From the NCBI GenBank assembly GCA_038146985.1, contig JAYQSQ010000011.1, positions 326,164 to 390,163 on the forward strand: a stretch of 64,000 nt of DNA, read 5' to 3'. The translations under genes were made by a program, and so were the position numbers. The stretch comes from JADHLJ01 sp038146985. Its GTDB lineage: Bacteria > Pseudomonadota > Alphaproteobacteria > Thalassobaculales > Thalassobaculaceae. The notes below the pieces were generated by a model. That model made no database searches. It saw nothing but the letters and a program-made list of their open reading frames with translations, and was not told the origin of the DNA. Shown here piece after piece: positions 36,167-45,026 of the stretch (position 1 is its first letter; every line of letters begins with the position of its first letter).

Positions 36167-36640
36167 TCAGAAGGACGGATTCTGGTCCCAGTCCGGGTCG
36201 TCGCTGGGCGACAGCGGCTTGTCTCCCGCCAGCAGGCCCTTGCCGGGGACGAAGTTGATCTCAAGCCGGATGCCGTCCGGATCCTCGAAGACGATGTAGT
36301 AGTAACCGGGCGCGAAATCGCCTTCCAGCGGGCCACGGTCGATGAAGGCGCCCATCTCGCGCAGCTTGGCCGCCGCCGCGTCCACATCCTCGCGCGAGCG
36401 GGCCCGCAGACACAGATGATGCAGGCCGACCCGGTTCATCTCGAACCGTTCCGCCTCGCGTCCCTCGGCACAGCGCTGGATCCCGACCGCCGTGCGGCCT
36501 CCCACATGGTAGAGAAAGTTGTTGCCGTCATAGACCTTGGTCATGCCCAGGAACGGCAGCAACTCGCCATAGAAGTCGCGGGCCTTCTCCCATTGGCTGA
36601 CGGTCAGGATGACATGGGCCATGCCGTTGACTTGGATCAT
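36167..36640 (-). CDS. VOC family protein (glyoxalase/dioxygenase superfamily)
   Basis: 157 residues from ATG 36640 (MIQVNGMAHVILTVSQWEKARDFYGELLPFLGM), chosen because GGAGC precedes it and the VOC fold starts there. Paired beta-alpha-beta modules with putative metal ligands: His in GMAHVILTV, His in VGLHHLCLRA, Glu in DGIRLEINFVP. Members include glyoxalase I, fosfomycin resistance proteins and extradiol dioxygenases. No further specificity is readable. Confidence 0.82.
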   Translation of the reverse strand: MIQVNGMAHVILTVSQWEKARDFYGELLPFLGMTKVYDGNNFLYHVGGRTAVGIQRCAEGREAERFEMNRVGLHHLCLRARSREDVDAAAAKLREMGAFIDRGPLEGDFAPGYYYIVFEDPDGIRLEINFVPGKGLLAGDKPLSPSDDPDWDQNPSF

Positions 36641-36734
36641 TGTTTTGCTCCCCGCCGTCCCCGGTGCCGCCGAATTGCCTTTTGCGGCCGGCCCCCGCAT
36701 CATTGACGATCCATGATCGCCGCCGGAGACCGTC

Positions 36735-37022
36735 ATGAACAAGGATCAATTCAAGGCCAGTCTTGCCGCCGGCGCGCCGCCGGCCGGGATTTCGCCGGCC
36801 CTGCTGGCCCTGTGGTGGCAACGCAAGGGCGACTGGCACAAGGCGCATGAAGCCGCGCAGTCCGACGACGGCGCCGATGCCGCCTGGGTGCATGCGCTGC
36901 TGCATCGCGAGGAGGGCGACCTTTCCAATGCCGGCTACTGGTACCGCCGGGCGCGGCGCGAGCCGTGCCGGGATGCGCTGGAAACCGAGTGGGAAACCAT
37001 CGTCTCGGCGCTGGCATCATAG
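36735..37022 (+). CDS. Small conserved hypothetical protein
   Basis: 95 residues (MNKDQFKASLAAGAPPAGISPALLALWWQRKGDWHKAHEAAQSD...). LWWQRKGDWHKAHEAAQSDDGADAAW then VHALLHREEGDLSNAGYWYRRA form two TPR-like helical hairpins; I have the impression of a widespread small alphaproteobacterial family of this shape. Cytosolic. Convergent with the AmmeMemoRadiSam gene, 15-bp gap. Function unknown; protein-binding is a guess. Confidence 0.7.
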   Translation: MNKDQFKASLAAGAPPAGISPALLALWWQRKGDWHKAHEAAQSDDGADAAWVHALLHREEGDLSNAGYWYRRARREPCRDALETEWETIVSALAS

Positions 37023-37037
37023 GGCGCGAACGCCCCC

Positions 37038-38441
37038 TCACCCCGCCGCGCGGTAGGACTCGCCGAAGGTCTCGGTGCTGTAGCGGAAGACACGCAGGCC
37101 GTCGGACCAGTGATCAACGCCGAAGCCGGCCTTGCGCTTCAGATGACGGATAAAGTCCTCCGCCTTCGGGATACCTTCCCAGACGCTGGGCAGGAACAGG
37201 CCCCGCCGCCCCTGGTCCTGCAGGATCAGGCCGTCCATGTCGGGCCGCACCTGACGCACCAGATCCGCCTCGTCCTCGAAGCGCATGATCCGCGGGAAGG
37301 ACAGGAGCGAAACCTCGATATCGAGCTGATCCAGCTCCTCGGCGGTCAGCGGCCCGAACCGGGGATCGCCGAAGCCGGCCTTGTAGGCATTGTTGATCAC
37401 GTCGGGGAGCAGCGCCTGATGCGCGACGACGGTGCCGATACAGCCGCGCAGCCGGCCGGCGATCTTCAACGAGACGAAACTCGCCCGCATCGCGGTCAAG
37501 GACTGGGAGATGCCCGGCCCGTATTCCAGGTTCGGCGCTTGCCCGGTTTTCACCCCATGCGCCAATGACTTGCGGGTCACGTCCAGGAGCACCCGGCGGT
37601 CTTCGTCGGAGATCCGCGCCGCCTCGGCATATTCCATGGCATAGGCGCCATAGCCGACCACCCGGTCGCGGCCGCCCCTGGTGTCGCCGGAATTGCGCAC
37701 ATCCAGATGCGTCACCCGAAGGTCCTCGCCCCGCGCTAGTTCAAGCACCCCCGCCAGCGCCCGGTGCCCGCAAGCCCCTTGGCCGTCGATCTTCTCGCGC
37801 TGCAGGAGTTCGATCTGGCCGGTGGTCGTCTGGTCGAGGCCGAGCGCCGTGTCGTAATCATGGAAATGCGAGAGATCAGAGGAGACCGAGATCACCGTTT
37901 CCGGCCCGCCCCAGACCAGCTTCAGGGCGTCACGCACCAGATCCACCCCCGCATCGCCGACCAGGATCGGCACAATGGAAAAGTCGTCCAGGACCCGCTG
38001 GAGGAACGGCAGGTGGGATTCGAGACTGTGTTCGCCCTCGAAGACCCGGTCGAGCACGCTGAAACCGGGCAGCGGCATCAGCTTTTGCAACGCCCCCCAA
38101 TCCACCGGCACGGCACCGAGCGGGGTCGCCCAGGCGTCGCTGCTGGTGGTTGCGATCCCCTTGAAGCCGACCCGGTGCGCCGGGCCGATGATCACCACGC
38201 GCTTGACCCTTTTCCGGTGCGCGGCAAGCTGCTTGAAGGCGGTGCCGGCGATCTCGCCCGAATAAACGAAGCCCGCATGGGGCGCGACGACGACCTTCGG
38301 GTCGGCGACCGGCGAGGTCAGCCCCTTGTCGAGGCACGCCATCACCATGTCGGCGCATTCATTGCCGCCCGCCGGATACCAGGCGCCGGCCATGTGCGGC
38401 GGGCGCACCCGCGCCGATGTGCTGTCGAGAGCCATGATCAT
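37038..38441 (-). CDS. amrBA: AmmeMemoRadiSam system fusion protein: Memo-like (AmrB) + AMMECR1 (AmrA)
   Basis: 467 residues. The N-terminal Memo domain (about 10-275) keeps the equivalents of the metal-site residues of human MEMO1: His in VVAPHAGFVYSG, His in IIGPAHRVG, and Cys in GACGHRALAGVL. The C-terminal AMMECR1 domain (about 285-460) has FVSLKIAGRLRGCIGTV and the following FGDPRFGPLTAEELDQLDIEVSLL region. In many bacteria the two are separate proteins or are fused, and always travel with a radical SAM enzyme; that enzyme is the divergent neighbour 50 bp away. The biochemical role of the system is not established. Confidence 0.92.
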   Translation of the reverse strand: MIMALDSTSARVRPPHMAGAWYPAGGNECADMVMACLDKGLTSPVADPKVVVAPHAGFVYSGEIAGTAFKQLAAHRKRVKRVVIIGPAHRVGFKGIATTSSDAWATPLGAVPVDWGALQKLMPLPGFSVLDRVFEGEHSLESHLPFLQRVLDDFSIVPILVGDAGVDLVRDALKLVWGGPETVISVSSDLSHFHDYDTALGLDQTTTGQIELLQREKIDGQGACGHRALAGVLELARGEDLRVTHLDVRNSGDTRGGRDRVVGYGAYAMEYAEAARISDEDRRVLLDVTRKSLAHGVKTGQAPNLEYGPGISQSLTAMRASFVSLKIAGRLRGCIGTVVAHQALLPDVINNAYKAGFGDPRFGPLTAEELDQLDIEVSLLSFPRIMRFEDEADLVRQVRPDMDGLILQDQGRRGLFLPSVWEGIPKAEDFIRHLKRKAGFGVDHWSDGLRVFRYSTETFGESYRAAG

Positions 38442-38491
38442 GGATTATCATAGCCGGCGACGCGACGAAACAACGCGAAAAGGCTCAGCCC

Positions 38492-39634
38492 ATGGCCGAG
38501 ACCTTCACCGAGACGCCCACTCTCGCCGAGACCGCGCCGCCGGCGGTTGCCGGCAAGGGGCCGATCGTGGCGACCGAGCATTGGACGATGCTGGAGGACG
38601 GACGCGTGCAGTGCGAGATGTGCCCGCGCTTCTGCAAGCTGAAGGAAGGCGCGCGCGGGCTGTGTTTCGTGCGGGCGCGCCAGGACGACGCCATCGTGCT
38701 CACCACCTATGGCCGCTCCTCGGGTTTCTGCATCGATCCGATCGAAAAAAAGCCGCTGAACCATTTCCTGCCCGGGACCTCGGTGCTGTCCTTCGGCACG
38801 GCCGGTTGCAATCTCGCGTGCAACTTCTGCCAGAACCACGACATGTCGAAGAGCCGCGAGATGGACACCATGCAGGCCGAGGCCCAGCCCGAGGCGATCG
38901 CCCGGGCGGCCCAGCGGCTGGGCTGCGCGTCCGTCGCCTTCACCTATAACGATCCCGTCATCTTCCATGAATATGCCGCCGACATCGCCGATGCCTGTCA
39001 CGCGGTCGGGGTGAAGACCGTGGCGGTGACGGCGGGCTATGTGACGGACCGGGCCCGCGCCGGTTTCTTCGAAAAGATCGACGCCGCCAACGTGGACCTG
39101 AAGGCCTTTACCGAGCGGTTCTACCGCGACGTCACCAAGAGCCAGCTCGGCCCGGTGCTGGATACGCTGAAATATCTGAAGCATGAGACCGATGTCTGGG
39201 TCGAGATCACTAATCTCATCATCCCCGGCGAGAACGATTCCGAGCGCGAGATCGACGAGATGACGGCCTGGGTGGTGGAGAATCTCGGCCCCGACGTGCC
39301 GATGCATTTCTCGGCCTTTCATCCGGACTACCGGATGATGGACAAGCCCCGCACGCCGTTCGAGACCCTAGCGATGGCCCGGCGGGTGGCGATGCGCAAC
39401 GGGGTGCGCCATGCCTTTACCGGCAATGTCCATGACCTCGGCCGCCAGTCCTCGTACTGCCACGGCTGCGGGACCCGAACCATCGGGCGCGACTGGTACC
39501 AGCTGTCCGGCTGGAACCTGGACGGCGCGGGCGCCTGCCTCAATTGCGGCACGGCGACGGCCGGTGTGTTCGACGGTCCGCCGGGCGTCTGGGGCCGCAA
39601 GCGGCTGCCGGTCAATATCGATCTGTTCCGCTGA
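38492..39634 (+). CDS. amrS: AmmeMemoRadiSam system radical SAM enzyme (AmrS)
   Basis: 380 residues. Radical SAM [4Fe-4S] motif CNLACNFC (CxxxCxxC) in FGTAGCNLACNFCQNHDMSK; an upstream Cys-rich block CEMCPRFCKLKEGARGLCFVR; and conserved FTYNDPVIFHEYA and LIIPGENDSEREIDEM segments. The C-terminus carries CHGCG and CLNCG, which look like a zinc ribbon. It resembles pyruvate-formate-lyase-activating enzymes, but no glycyl radical enzyme is adjacent. Shares a 50-bp divergent promoter region with amrBA, which implies co-regulation. Confidence 0.92.
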   Translation: MAETFTETPTLAETAPPAVAGKGPIVATEHWTMLEDGRVQCEMCPRFCKLKEGARGLCFVRARQDDAIVLTTYGRSSGFCIDPIEKKPLNHFLPGTSVLSFGTAGCNLACNFCQNHDMSKSREMDTMQAEAQPEAIARAAQRLGCASVAFTYNDPVIFHEYAADIADACHAVGVKTVAVTAGYVTDRARAGFFEKIDAANVDLKAFTERFYRDVTKSQLGPVLDTLKYLKHETDVWVEITNLIIPGENDSEREIDEMTAWVVENLGPDVPMHFSAFHPDYRMMDKPRTPFETLAMARRVAMRNGVRHAFTGNVHDLGRQSSYCHGCGTRTIGRDWYQLSGWNLDGAGACLNCGTATAGVFDGPPGVWGRKRLPVNIDLFR

Positions 39635-39657
39635 AGAACGAGGCGAGCGCTGGCAGA

Positions 39658-40164
39658 ATGGCGGAGGACGGTGAAAAATTCAGGGACCTTGGCGGCCGCA
39701 GGCCCGGCCTGCGCATGCTCGGCGCGACGGTTCCGAAGCTCACCGGCAAGGCGTTGCGCAAACGCGGGTTTCTGGAATCGGCCGTCGTGCACCGCTGGGC
39801 CTCGATCGTCGGCGATGACCTCGCCGGCTGGTGCGCGCCGGAGCGGGTCGCCTTCCCGCGCGACAAGCGGGCCGGCGCGACCCTGCATCTCGTGGTTCCC
39901 GGTGCCCGGGCCCTGGAGCTGCAGCATCTGGAGCCGATCCTGCTGGAGCGCATCAACACGGTGTTCGGCTATGACGCGGTCGAGCGGATCGCGATTCGCC
40001 AGGGCCCGCTGCCCGAGCCGCGCGGCGGCAAGCCGCGTCCCGAGCCGAGGCCACTGGATCGCCGCGAGGAGGACTGGATCTCGGGACAGCTCGCCGGTTT
40101 CTCCGACCCGGACCTGAAGAACGCCTTGCAGGCCCTTGGCCGCGCCGTGCTTTCGCGGAAATGA
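39658..40164 (+). CDS. dciA: DUF721 / DciA family protein (helicase loader-type)
   Basis: 168 residues from ATG 39658, 21 bp after amrS. LTGKALRKRGFLESAVVHRWASIVGDDLAGWCAPERVAF is the DUF721 core (KH-like fold) found in DciA, the ancestral DnaB helicase operator. The C-terminal part (PEPRGGKPRPEPRPLDRREED) is proline-rich and probably flexible. The position upstream of a DsbA-like gene and smc is the common alphaproteobacterial order. Confidence 0.85.
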   Translation: MAEDGEKFRDLGGRRPGLRMLGATVPKLTGKALRKRGFLESAVVHRWASIVGDDLAGWCAPERVAFPRDKRAGATLHLVVPGARALELQHLEPILLERINTVFGYDAVERIAIRQGPLPEPRGGKPRPEPRPLDRREEDWISGQLAGFSDPDLKNALQALGRAVLSRK

Positions 40165-40253
40165 TCCGCGCCGGTCACAAACGCGCGAAGCCGGCGCGGC
40201 GAGGATCGGGCGCCTAGAATCCGCCATGATTTACCGGCACAGTCCACAAGCGG

Positions 40254-40282
40254 TTGCGGGGTCACGCGGCCCCGCCTATTGT
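40254..40282 (+). promoter_or_regulatory. Candidate sigma70 promoter for the DsbA-like gene (and smc)
   Basis: TTGCGG (40254-40259), 17-bp spacer, TATTGT (40277-40282); the start codon is 30 bp downstream. A 9-bp inverted repeat CCGCGCCGG / CCGGCGCGG lies upstream at about 40166-40200, after the dciA stop, and could end dciA transcription. Read by eye only. Confidence 0.4.
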
Positions 40283-40311
40283 ACACAACATCTAGTGGAT
40301 CGGAGTTCGAC

Positions 40312-40935
40312 GTGCAGCGTAGAACACTAAACTTTGCGATCGGGGCCGTCCTGGCCGCGCCCGGGATGCTGGCGCTTGCCGGCGGCGAGGCGGCGGCCCA
40401 GGGCAAGGTGGATCTGGAGGCCGCCCTCAGCCCCCGGAGCATCGGCAGCCCCGACGCCAAGGCGACCCTGGTGGAGTATTTCTCCCTTACTTGTCCGCAT
40501 TGCGCGCGGTTCCACGCCGAGACCTATCCCAAGATCAAGGCGAAATACATCGACACCGGCAAGCTTCGGATGGAGTTCCGCGACTTTCCGCTCGACCAGT
40601 GGGCGCTGCGCGCCGCCGCGCTCGCGCGCTGTGTCCCGGAGAAGCACTATCCGGCGATTCTGGACGTGCTGATGAAACAGCAGGAATCCTGGGCCCGGGC
40701 TTCCAATCCGCTTGAGGCACTGCTCAGAATCGGCCAGCTCGCCGGGCTCGACCGCGAGACCGCCCAGGCCTGCATGACCGATCCCAAGCTGCTGGACGGC
40801 ATCATTGCCTCGCGGCTCGAGGGCAGCAAGAAGCACGATGTGGATTCCACGCCGTCCTTCCTGCTCGACGGTGAGAGGGTCCGGGCCTTCACCTTTGAGG
40901 AATTCGAGGAACTTCTGGCGGGTCTGGCCGCCTGA
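40312..40935 (+). CDS. DsbA family thioredoxin-fold protein
   Basis: 207 residues from GTG 40312 (CGGAG upstream). Signal peptide TLNFAIGAVLAAPGMLALAGGEAAAQ, so exported to the periplasm. Thioredoxin active site CPHC in FSLTCPHCARFHAETYPKIKAKYI; cis-Pro loop in STPSFLLDGE. Resembles the DsbA/BdbD-type oxidases that introduce disulfides into exported proteins. It is 30 bp upstream of smc, a conserved pairing in Rhodospirillales and relatives with no known functional reason. Confidence 0.88.
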   Translation: MQRRTLNFAIGAVLAAPGMLALAGGEAAAQGKVDLEAALSPRSIGSPDAKATLVEYFSLTCPHCARFHAETYPKIKAKYIDTGKLRMEFRDFPLDQWALRAAALARCVPEKHYPAILDVLMKQQESWARASNPLEALLRIGQLAGLDRETAQACMTDPKLLDGIIASRLEGSKKHDVDSTPSFLLDGERVRAFTFEEFEELLAGLAA

Positions 40936-40965
40936 CGCGGCGGCTACCTGAAAGGATCACGACGC

Positions 40966-43900
40966 GTGCAATTCAATCGTCTGAGACTCAGCGGCTTCAA
41001 GTCCTTCGTCGACGCGGCGGAACTGGAGATTACCTCCGGCCTGACCGGCGTCGTCGGCCCGAACGGCTGCGGCAAGTCCAATCTGGTGGAAGCCCTGCGC
41101 TGGGTCATGGGCGAGACCTCGGCCAAACGGATGCGCGGCGGCGAGATGGACGACGTGATCTTCGGCGGCTCGTCCGCGCGTCCGGCCCGCAATGTCGCCG
41201 AGGTTTCATTGCTGGTGGATAACTCCGACCGCACGGCGCCGGCGGCGCTCAACAACGCGCCGGAGCTTAACATCACGCGGCGGATCGAGCGCTCGAAAGG
41301 CTCCAATTACCGGGTCAACGGCCAGGAGGTGCGCGGCCGCGACGTGCAGCTGCTGTTCGCCGATGCCGGCACCGGCGCCCGGTCGGCGGGCATCGTCAGC
41401 CAGGGCCGGATCGGGGCGATCATCAGCGCCAAGCCCTCGGAACGCCGGGTGATTCTGGAGGAAGCCGCCAATATCCGCGGCCTGCACACCCGCCGGCACG
41501 AAGCGGAACTGCGCCTGAAGGCCGCCGAGGCCAATCTCGAGCGGCTGGAGGATGTGGTCAAGGCGCTCGGCACCCAGCTCAACGGCCTGCGTCAGCAAGC
41601 CCGCCAGGCGGCGCGCTACCGCACCGTGAGCGAACAGATCCGCCGGGCCGAGTCGGTGCTGCTGCACGGCCGCTGGCGCCTGGCGATGGAGGAGCGGCTG
41701 AAGGTCGCGGCGGCTCTGCGCGATGCCGAGGCGGCGGTCGGCGAGGCGACCGGGAATGCCGCCCGGGAATCGGCGCGTCAGGCGGATCTCGCCGCCAAAA
41801 TGCCGGATCTGCGCAAGGCGGAGGCGGAAACTTCGGCGGCGCTGCAGCGGCTGACCCTGGCGCGGGCCGAACTCGACCGCGAGCAGGAGCGCATCGTCAC
41901 CGCGCGCTCGGAGGCCGAGTCTCGTCTCCGGCAGATCGGCGACGATGTCGAACGCGAGACCGCACTTGCCGAGGAAGCCGGCGAGGCGGCACAGCGGCTG
42001 TCCCAGGAACGCGCGGCGATCGAGGCGGCGCGCGAGGGCGAACAGGAACGCCAGGCCGAGGCCGCCACCCGGCTTTCCGAGGCCAATCGGCTGGCGGACG
42101 AGTTGGAAGCGCAGATCGCCCGCCTTACCGAGATCATCGCCACCACCGAGGCCCGGCGCGGCGCCCTGGACCGCCAGGTCCGGCTGGCGGCCGAACGCCA
42201 TGAACGGCTGGATCGCCAGTTGGAAAACCTGGACCGTCAGGCCCAGGAACTGAAGGACCGCACCGTCGCGCCCGAGGATCTGGCGGCGGCGGAGGCGGCG
42301 GTCGAGGAATCCGCGGAACGGATGGAAGCCGCGCGTCTGGCGCTGGAGGCGGCGGAAGAGGAAAAGACCCAACGCGCCGTCCAGGTCGAGGCGGCGCGCG
42401 AGGCGCTGCGCGAGATCGACGGCGCGGTCGCCAAGCTCGAGGCGGAGGCGGGCGCCCTGCGCGACATGCTCCTGGCCGATGCGCCGGCGGGGCTGGCCCC
42501 GGTTCTCGATCAGATCACGGTCGAGGCGGGTTACGAGAACGCCCTAGGCGCGGCACTGGGAGACGATCTTACGGCGCCGGTGACGCCGGGCGAAGACGGA
42601 GCGGAGCCCCGCTACTGGACCGGGCGCAGCGGAACCGCGCCCGGCGCGGGCGCGGCGTTGCCGGCAGGCGTGGTACCGCTCGACCGGGTGGTGAGCGGCC
42701 CGGCGGAACTGACCCGGCGGCTCTCGCAGATCGGGGTCGCCGACTCGCCGGCAGCGGCGGCCAGCCTGCAGGCTCAGCTTTCGCAGGGTCAGCGGCTGAC
42801 CACGCGGGACGGCGGTCTGTGGCGCTGGGACGGATTCGTGATCACCGTCGAAGCGCCGAGCGCGGCCGCCATCCGCATGCGCCAGCGCAACCGCCTTGCC
42901 GAAATCGAAGCGGCCCTGGCCGCGCGGTCCGGCGACCATGCCGCGGCCAAGGAAACGGTTGCCGCCGAGCAGACCGCGCTTGCCGGGATCGGCGAGCGCG
43001 AGAAGCAGCACCGCGCCGACCAGCGCGCCGCCATGGGCGATCTGGATGCCGCCCGCAAACAGCTTGGCGCCATGCGCGGCCGGCTGGCGGAGCTGGAAAC
43101 CAAACTCTCGGCCATCGCCGAGACCAAGCTGCGGATCGCCGCCGATCAGGCCGAAGCCAACGAACAACGCGAGCAGGCCGAGGCGGATCTGGCCGAGCTC
43201 GGCGACGTCGAGGCGCTACGCGCCGAAAGCGCCGGGCATCGACGCGCACTCGCCGACCGGCGCTCCGAACTGGTTGATGCGCGGGGCGAGCATGACCGGC
43301 TGGTCCGTGAGGCCCAGGGCCGCGGCCAGCGGCTTTCGGCGATCCAGGCGGAACAGACCACCTGGGCCGACCGGGTCGAACGGGCCAAATCCCGGATGAT
43401 CGAACTTGAGGAGCGCCAGAGCGCCGAGAAGACCGAGCTCGAGCGGCTGGCGGCGCGTCCGGCGGAGATCGCCGAACAGCGTGCCGGCCTGGTGACCGCC
43501 ATCGAGGGAGCCGAAGCCAAGCGCAAGACCGCCGCCGATGCCCTGGCGAGCGCCGAGGTGCTGCTGGGTCAGGCGGATCATGCCTCGCGCGAGGCGGATC
43601 GAATCGTCGCGGCGGCACGCGAAGCGCGAGTCCGCGCCGAGGCGGAACTGGAGCGGGTCAATCAGGGCCTGAACGCGCTGAGGGAGCGCATTTCGGAGCG
43701 CCTGGAATGCCTGCCTGACAAGATTCTGGAAAAGGCCGGCATCGCGGCGGACGAGGAACTGCCGGACATCGATTCGACCGAGGCCCGGCTGGAGCGGCTG
43801 ACCAGCGAGCGCGAGCGGATCGGACCGGTCAATCTGAGAGCCGAGCAGGAGGTCGAGGAACTCGAACAGCAGATCGAGGGAATGAACAACGAGCGCGACG

Positions 43901-44445
43901 ACCTTGTCGGCGCGATCGCCCGGCTGCGCCGCGCCATCGGCGCGCTGAACCGCGAGGGCCGGGAACGGCTGCTGGCGGCTTTCGAGAAGGTGAACCGGCA
44001 TTTCCAGGACCTGTTCGTGAAGCTGTTCGGCGGCGGGAGGGCGCATTTGACCATGGTCGAGGCCGACGATCCCCTGGACGCCGGGCTGGAAATCATGGCG
44101 AGCCCGCCGGGCAAGAAGCTGCAGATGCTTTCGCTGCTTTCCGGTGGCGAGCAGGCACTGACCGCCACGGCCCTGGTCTTCGCCGCCTTCCTGACCAACC
44201 CGGCGCCGGTCTGCGTGCTGGACGAGGTCGACGCGCCGCTGGACGACAGCAACGTGCACAGGTTCTGCAACCTGCTGGAGGAGATCTCCGCCAGCACCGG
44301 AACCCGCTTCCTGATCATCACCCACCATCGCCTGACCATGGCCCGGATGGACCGGCTTTTCGGCGTCACCATGGCGGAACAGGGGGTGAGCCAACTGGTT
44401 TCGGTCGACCTGGATGGGGCCGCGCGGCTGCGCGAGTCGGCCTGA
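40966..44445 (+). CDS. smc: Chromosome segregation protein SMC
   Basis: 1159 residues, GTG start at 40966 with AAAGGA upstream. ABC-type head halves: Walker A GPNGCGKSNLVEALRWV near residue 30, C-terminal signature LSGGEQALTATALVF and Walker B CVLDEVDAPLDDSN, then the His switch (IITHHRLTMA). Long heptad-rich coiled coils (about 170-500 and 640-1000) flank a hinge around 510-630. It compacts and segregates DNA with ScpA/ScpB, which are elsewhere. Normal length, no frame damage. Confidence 0.97.
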   Translation: MQFNRLRLSGFKSFVDAAELEITSGLTGVVGPNGCGKSNLVEALRWVMGETSAKRMRGGEMDDVIFGGSSARPARNVAEVSLLVDNSDRTAPAALNNAPELNITRRIERSKGSNYRVNGQEVRGRDVQLLFADAGTGARSAGIVSQGRIGAIISAKPSERRVILEEAANIRGLHTRRHEAELRLKAAEANLERLEDVVKALGTQLNGLRQQARQAARYRTVSEQIRRAESVLLHGRWRLAMEERLKVAAALRDAEAAVGEATGNAARESARQADLAAKMPDLRKAEAETSAALQRLTLARAELDREQERIVTARSEAESRLRQIGDDVERETALAEEAGEAAQRLSQERAAIEAAREGEQERQAEAATRLSEANRLADELEAQIARLTEIIATTEARRGALDRQVRLAAERHERLDRQLENLDRQAQELKDRTVAPEDLAAAEAAVEESAERMEAARLALEAAEEEKTQRAVQVEAAREALREIDGAVAKLEAEAGALRDMLLADAPAGLAPVLDQITVEAGYENALGAALGDDLTAPVTPGEDGAEPRYWTGRSGTAPGAGAALPAGVVPLDRVVSGPAELTRRLSQIGVADSPAAAASLQAQLSQGQRLTTRDGGLWRWDGFVITVEAPSAAAIRMRQRNRLAEIEAALAARSGDHAAAKETVAAEQTALAGIGEREKQHRADQRAAMGDLDAARKQLGAMRGRLAELETKLSAIAETKLRIAADQAEANEQREQAEADLAELGDVEALRAESAGHRRALADRRSELVDARGEHDRLVREAQGRGQRLSAIQAEQTTWADRVERAKSRMIELEERQSAEKTELERLAARPAEIAEQRAGLVTAIEGAEAKRKTAADALASAEVLLGQADHASREADRIVAAAREARVRAEAELERVNQGLNALRERISERLECLPDKILEKAGIAADEELPDIDSTEARLERLTSERERIGPVNLRAEQEVEELEQQIEGMNNERDDLVGAIARLRRAIGALNREGRERLLAAFEKVNRHFQDLFVKLFGGGRAHLTMVEADDPLDAGLEIMASPPGKKLQMLSLLSGGEQALTATALVFAAFLTNPAPVCVLDEVDAPLDDSNVHRFCNLLEEISASTGTRFLIITHHRLTMARMDRLFGVTMAEQGVSQLVSVDLDGAARLRESA

Positions 44446-44490
44446 CCGGTCGTCACTCCGCGCACTTCCGCGTCCGTCATTTTCTAACAT

Positions 44491-44515
44491 GTTGAATTAG
44501 CGTAATAAATTCAAC
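44491..44515. promoter_or_regulatory. AT-rich inverted repeat upstream of the atp promoter
   Basis: Perfect 8-bp arms GTTGAATT (44491-44498) and AATTCAAC (44508-44515), 9-nt spacer, 23 bp upstream of the candidate -35. It could be an operator for the F0 operon or a weak terminator for smc; the lack of a T run argues against the latter. Confidence 0.35.
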
Positions 44516-44537
44516 TGTTCCCGATCCGGGTTCCGCC

Positions 44538-44567
44538 TTGACACGAGGGGGCGTCGTTCCTTATGTT
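44538..44567 (+). promoter_or_regulatory. Sigma70-type promoter for the F0 ATP synthase operon
   Basis: Consensus -35 TTGACA (44538-44543), 18-bp spacer, -10 TATGTT (44562-44567). Transcription would start near 44574 and give a leader of about 70 nt to the atpI start codon. The best promoter match seen in the window. Confidence 0.65.
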
Positions 44568-44642
44568 TGCCGCGATTTCGCGGGGGTCTCCGCGGATTCC
44601 ATCTCGCGATGGACGCGTGGACGGAAGGTCGGCGAGTGCCGC

Positions 44643-45014
44643 ATGGCGAAAGACGACCAGACATCTCCGCCTTCGCTCGATGATCTCGATGCGCGCCTGC
44701 GCGCGGCACGGGACGGAGCGGAGCGGAAATCCGGAAAGCGCGCGCCGGAAAGCGCGTCATCGTCCCCGCTCGTGGGCATGGCGATGCGGGCGGGAGTGGA
44801 ATTGGTCGCGGGAGTGGGCGTTGGCACCGCCGCGGGCTACGGGCTGGATAAGTGGTTGGACACGTCGCCCTGGTTGCTGATCGTGTTCTTCCTTCTCGGC
44901 GCCGCCGCCGGAATGCTGAATGCGTATCGCGCGGTATCGGGATTGGGAATGGCGCTGGGTTACCGGCGTGGGGCAGACGAAAACGCGCCCGACAAAGGGC
45001 GTGGTGGCGAGTAG
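44643..45014 (+). CDS. atpI: ATP synthase assembly protein AtpI-like (F0 subunit I)
   Basis: 123 residues from ATG 44643. A charged N-terminus (MAKDDQTSPPSLDDLDARLRAARDG) precedes two TM helices (VGMAMRAGVELVAGVGVGTAAGYGLD and WLLIVFFLLGAAAGMLNAYRAV), the AtpI/AtpQ pattern. AtpI helps c-ring assembly and Mg2+ supply. First gene of the F0 operon, 12 bp before atpB. Confidence 0.9.
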   Translation: MAKDDQTSPPSLDDLDARLRAARDGAERKSGKRAPESASSSPLVGMAMRAGVELVAGVGVGTAAGYGLDKWLDTSPWLLIVFFLLGAAAGMLNAYRAVSGLGMALGYRRGADENAPDKGRGGE

Positions 45015-45026
45015 AGGGGAATTTCC

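Noticed and set aside
41206..42372. 388-residue open frame opposite smc
   Set aside because: Antisense to the SMC coiled coil; typical shadow of Glu/Ala/Arg-rich codons.
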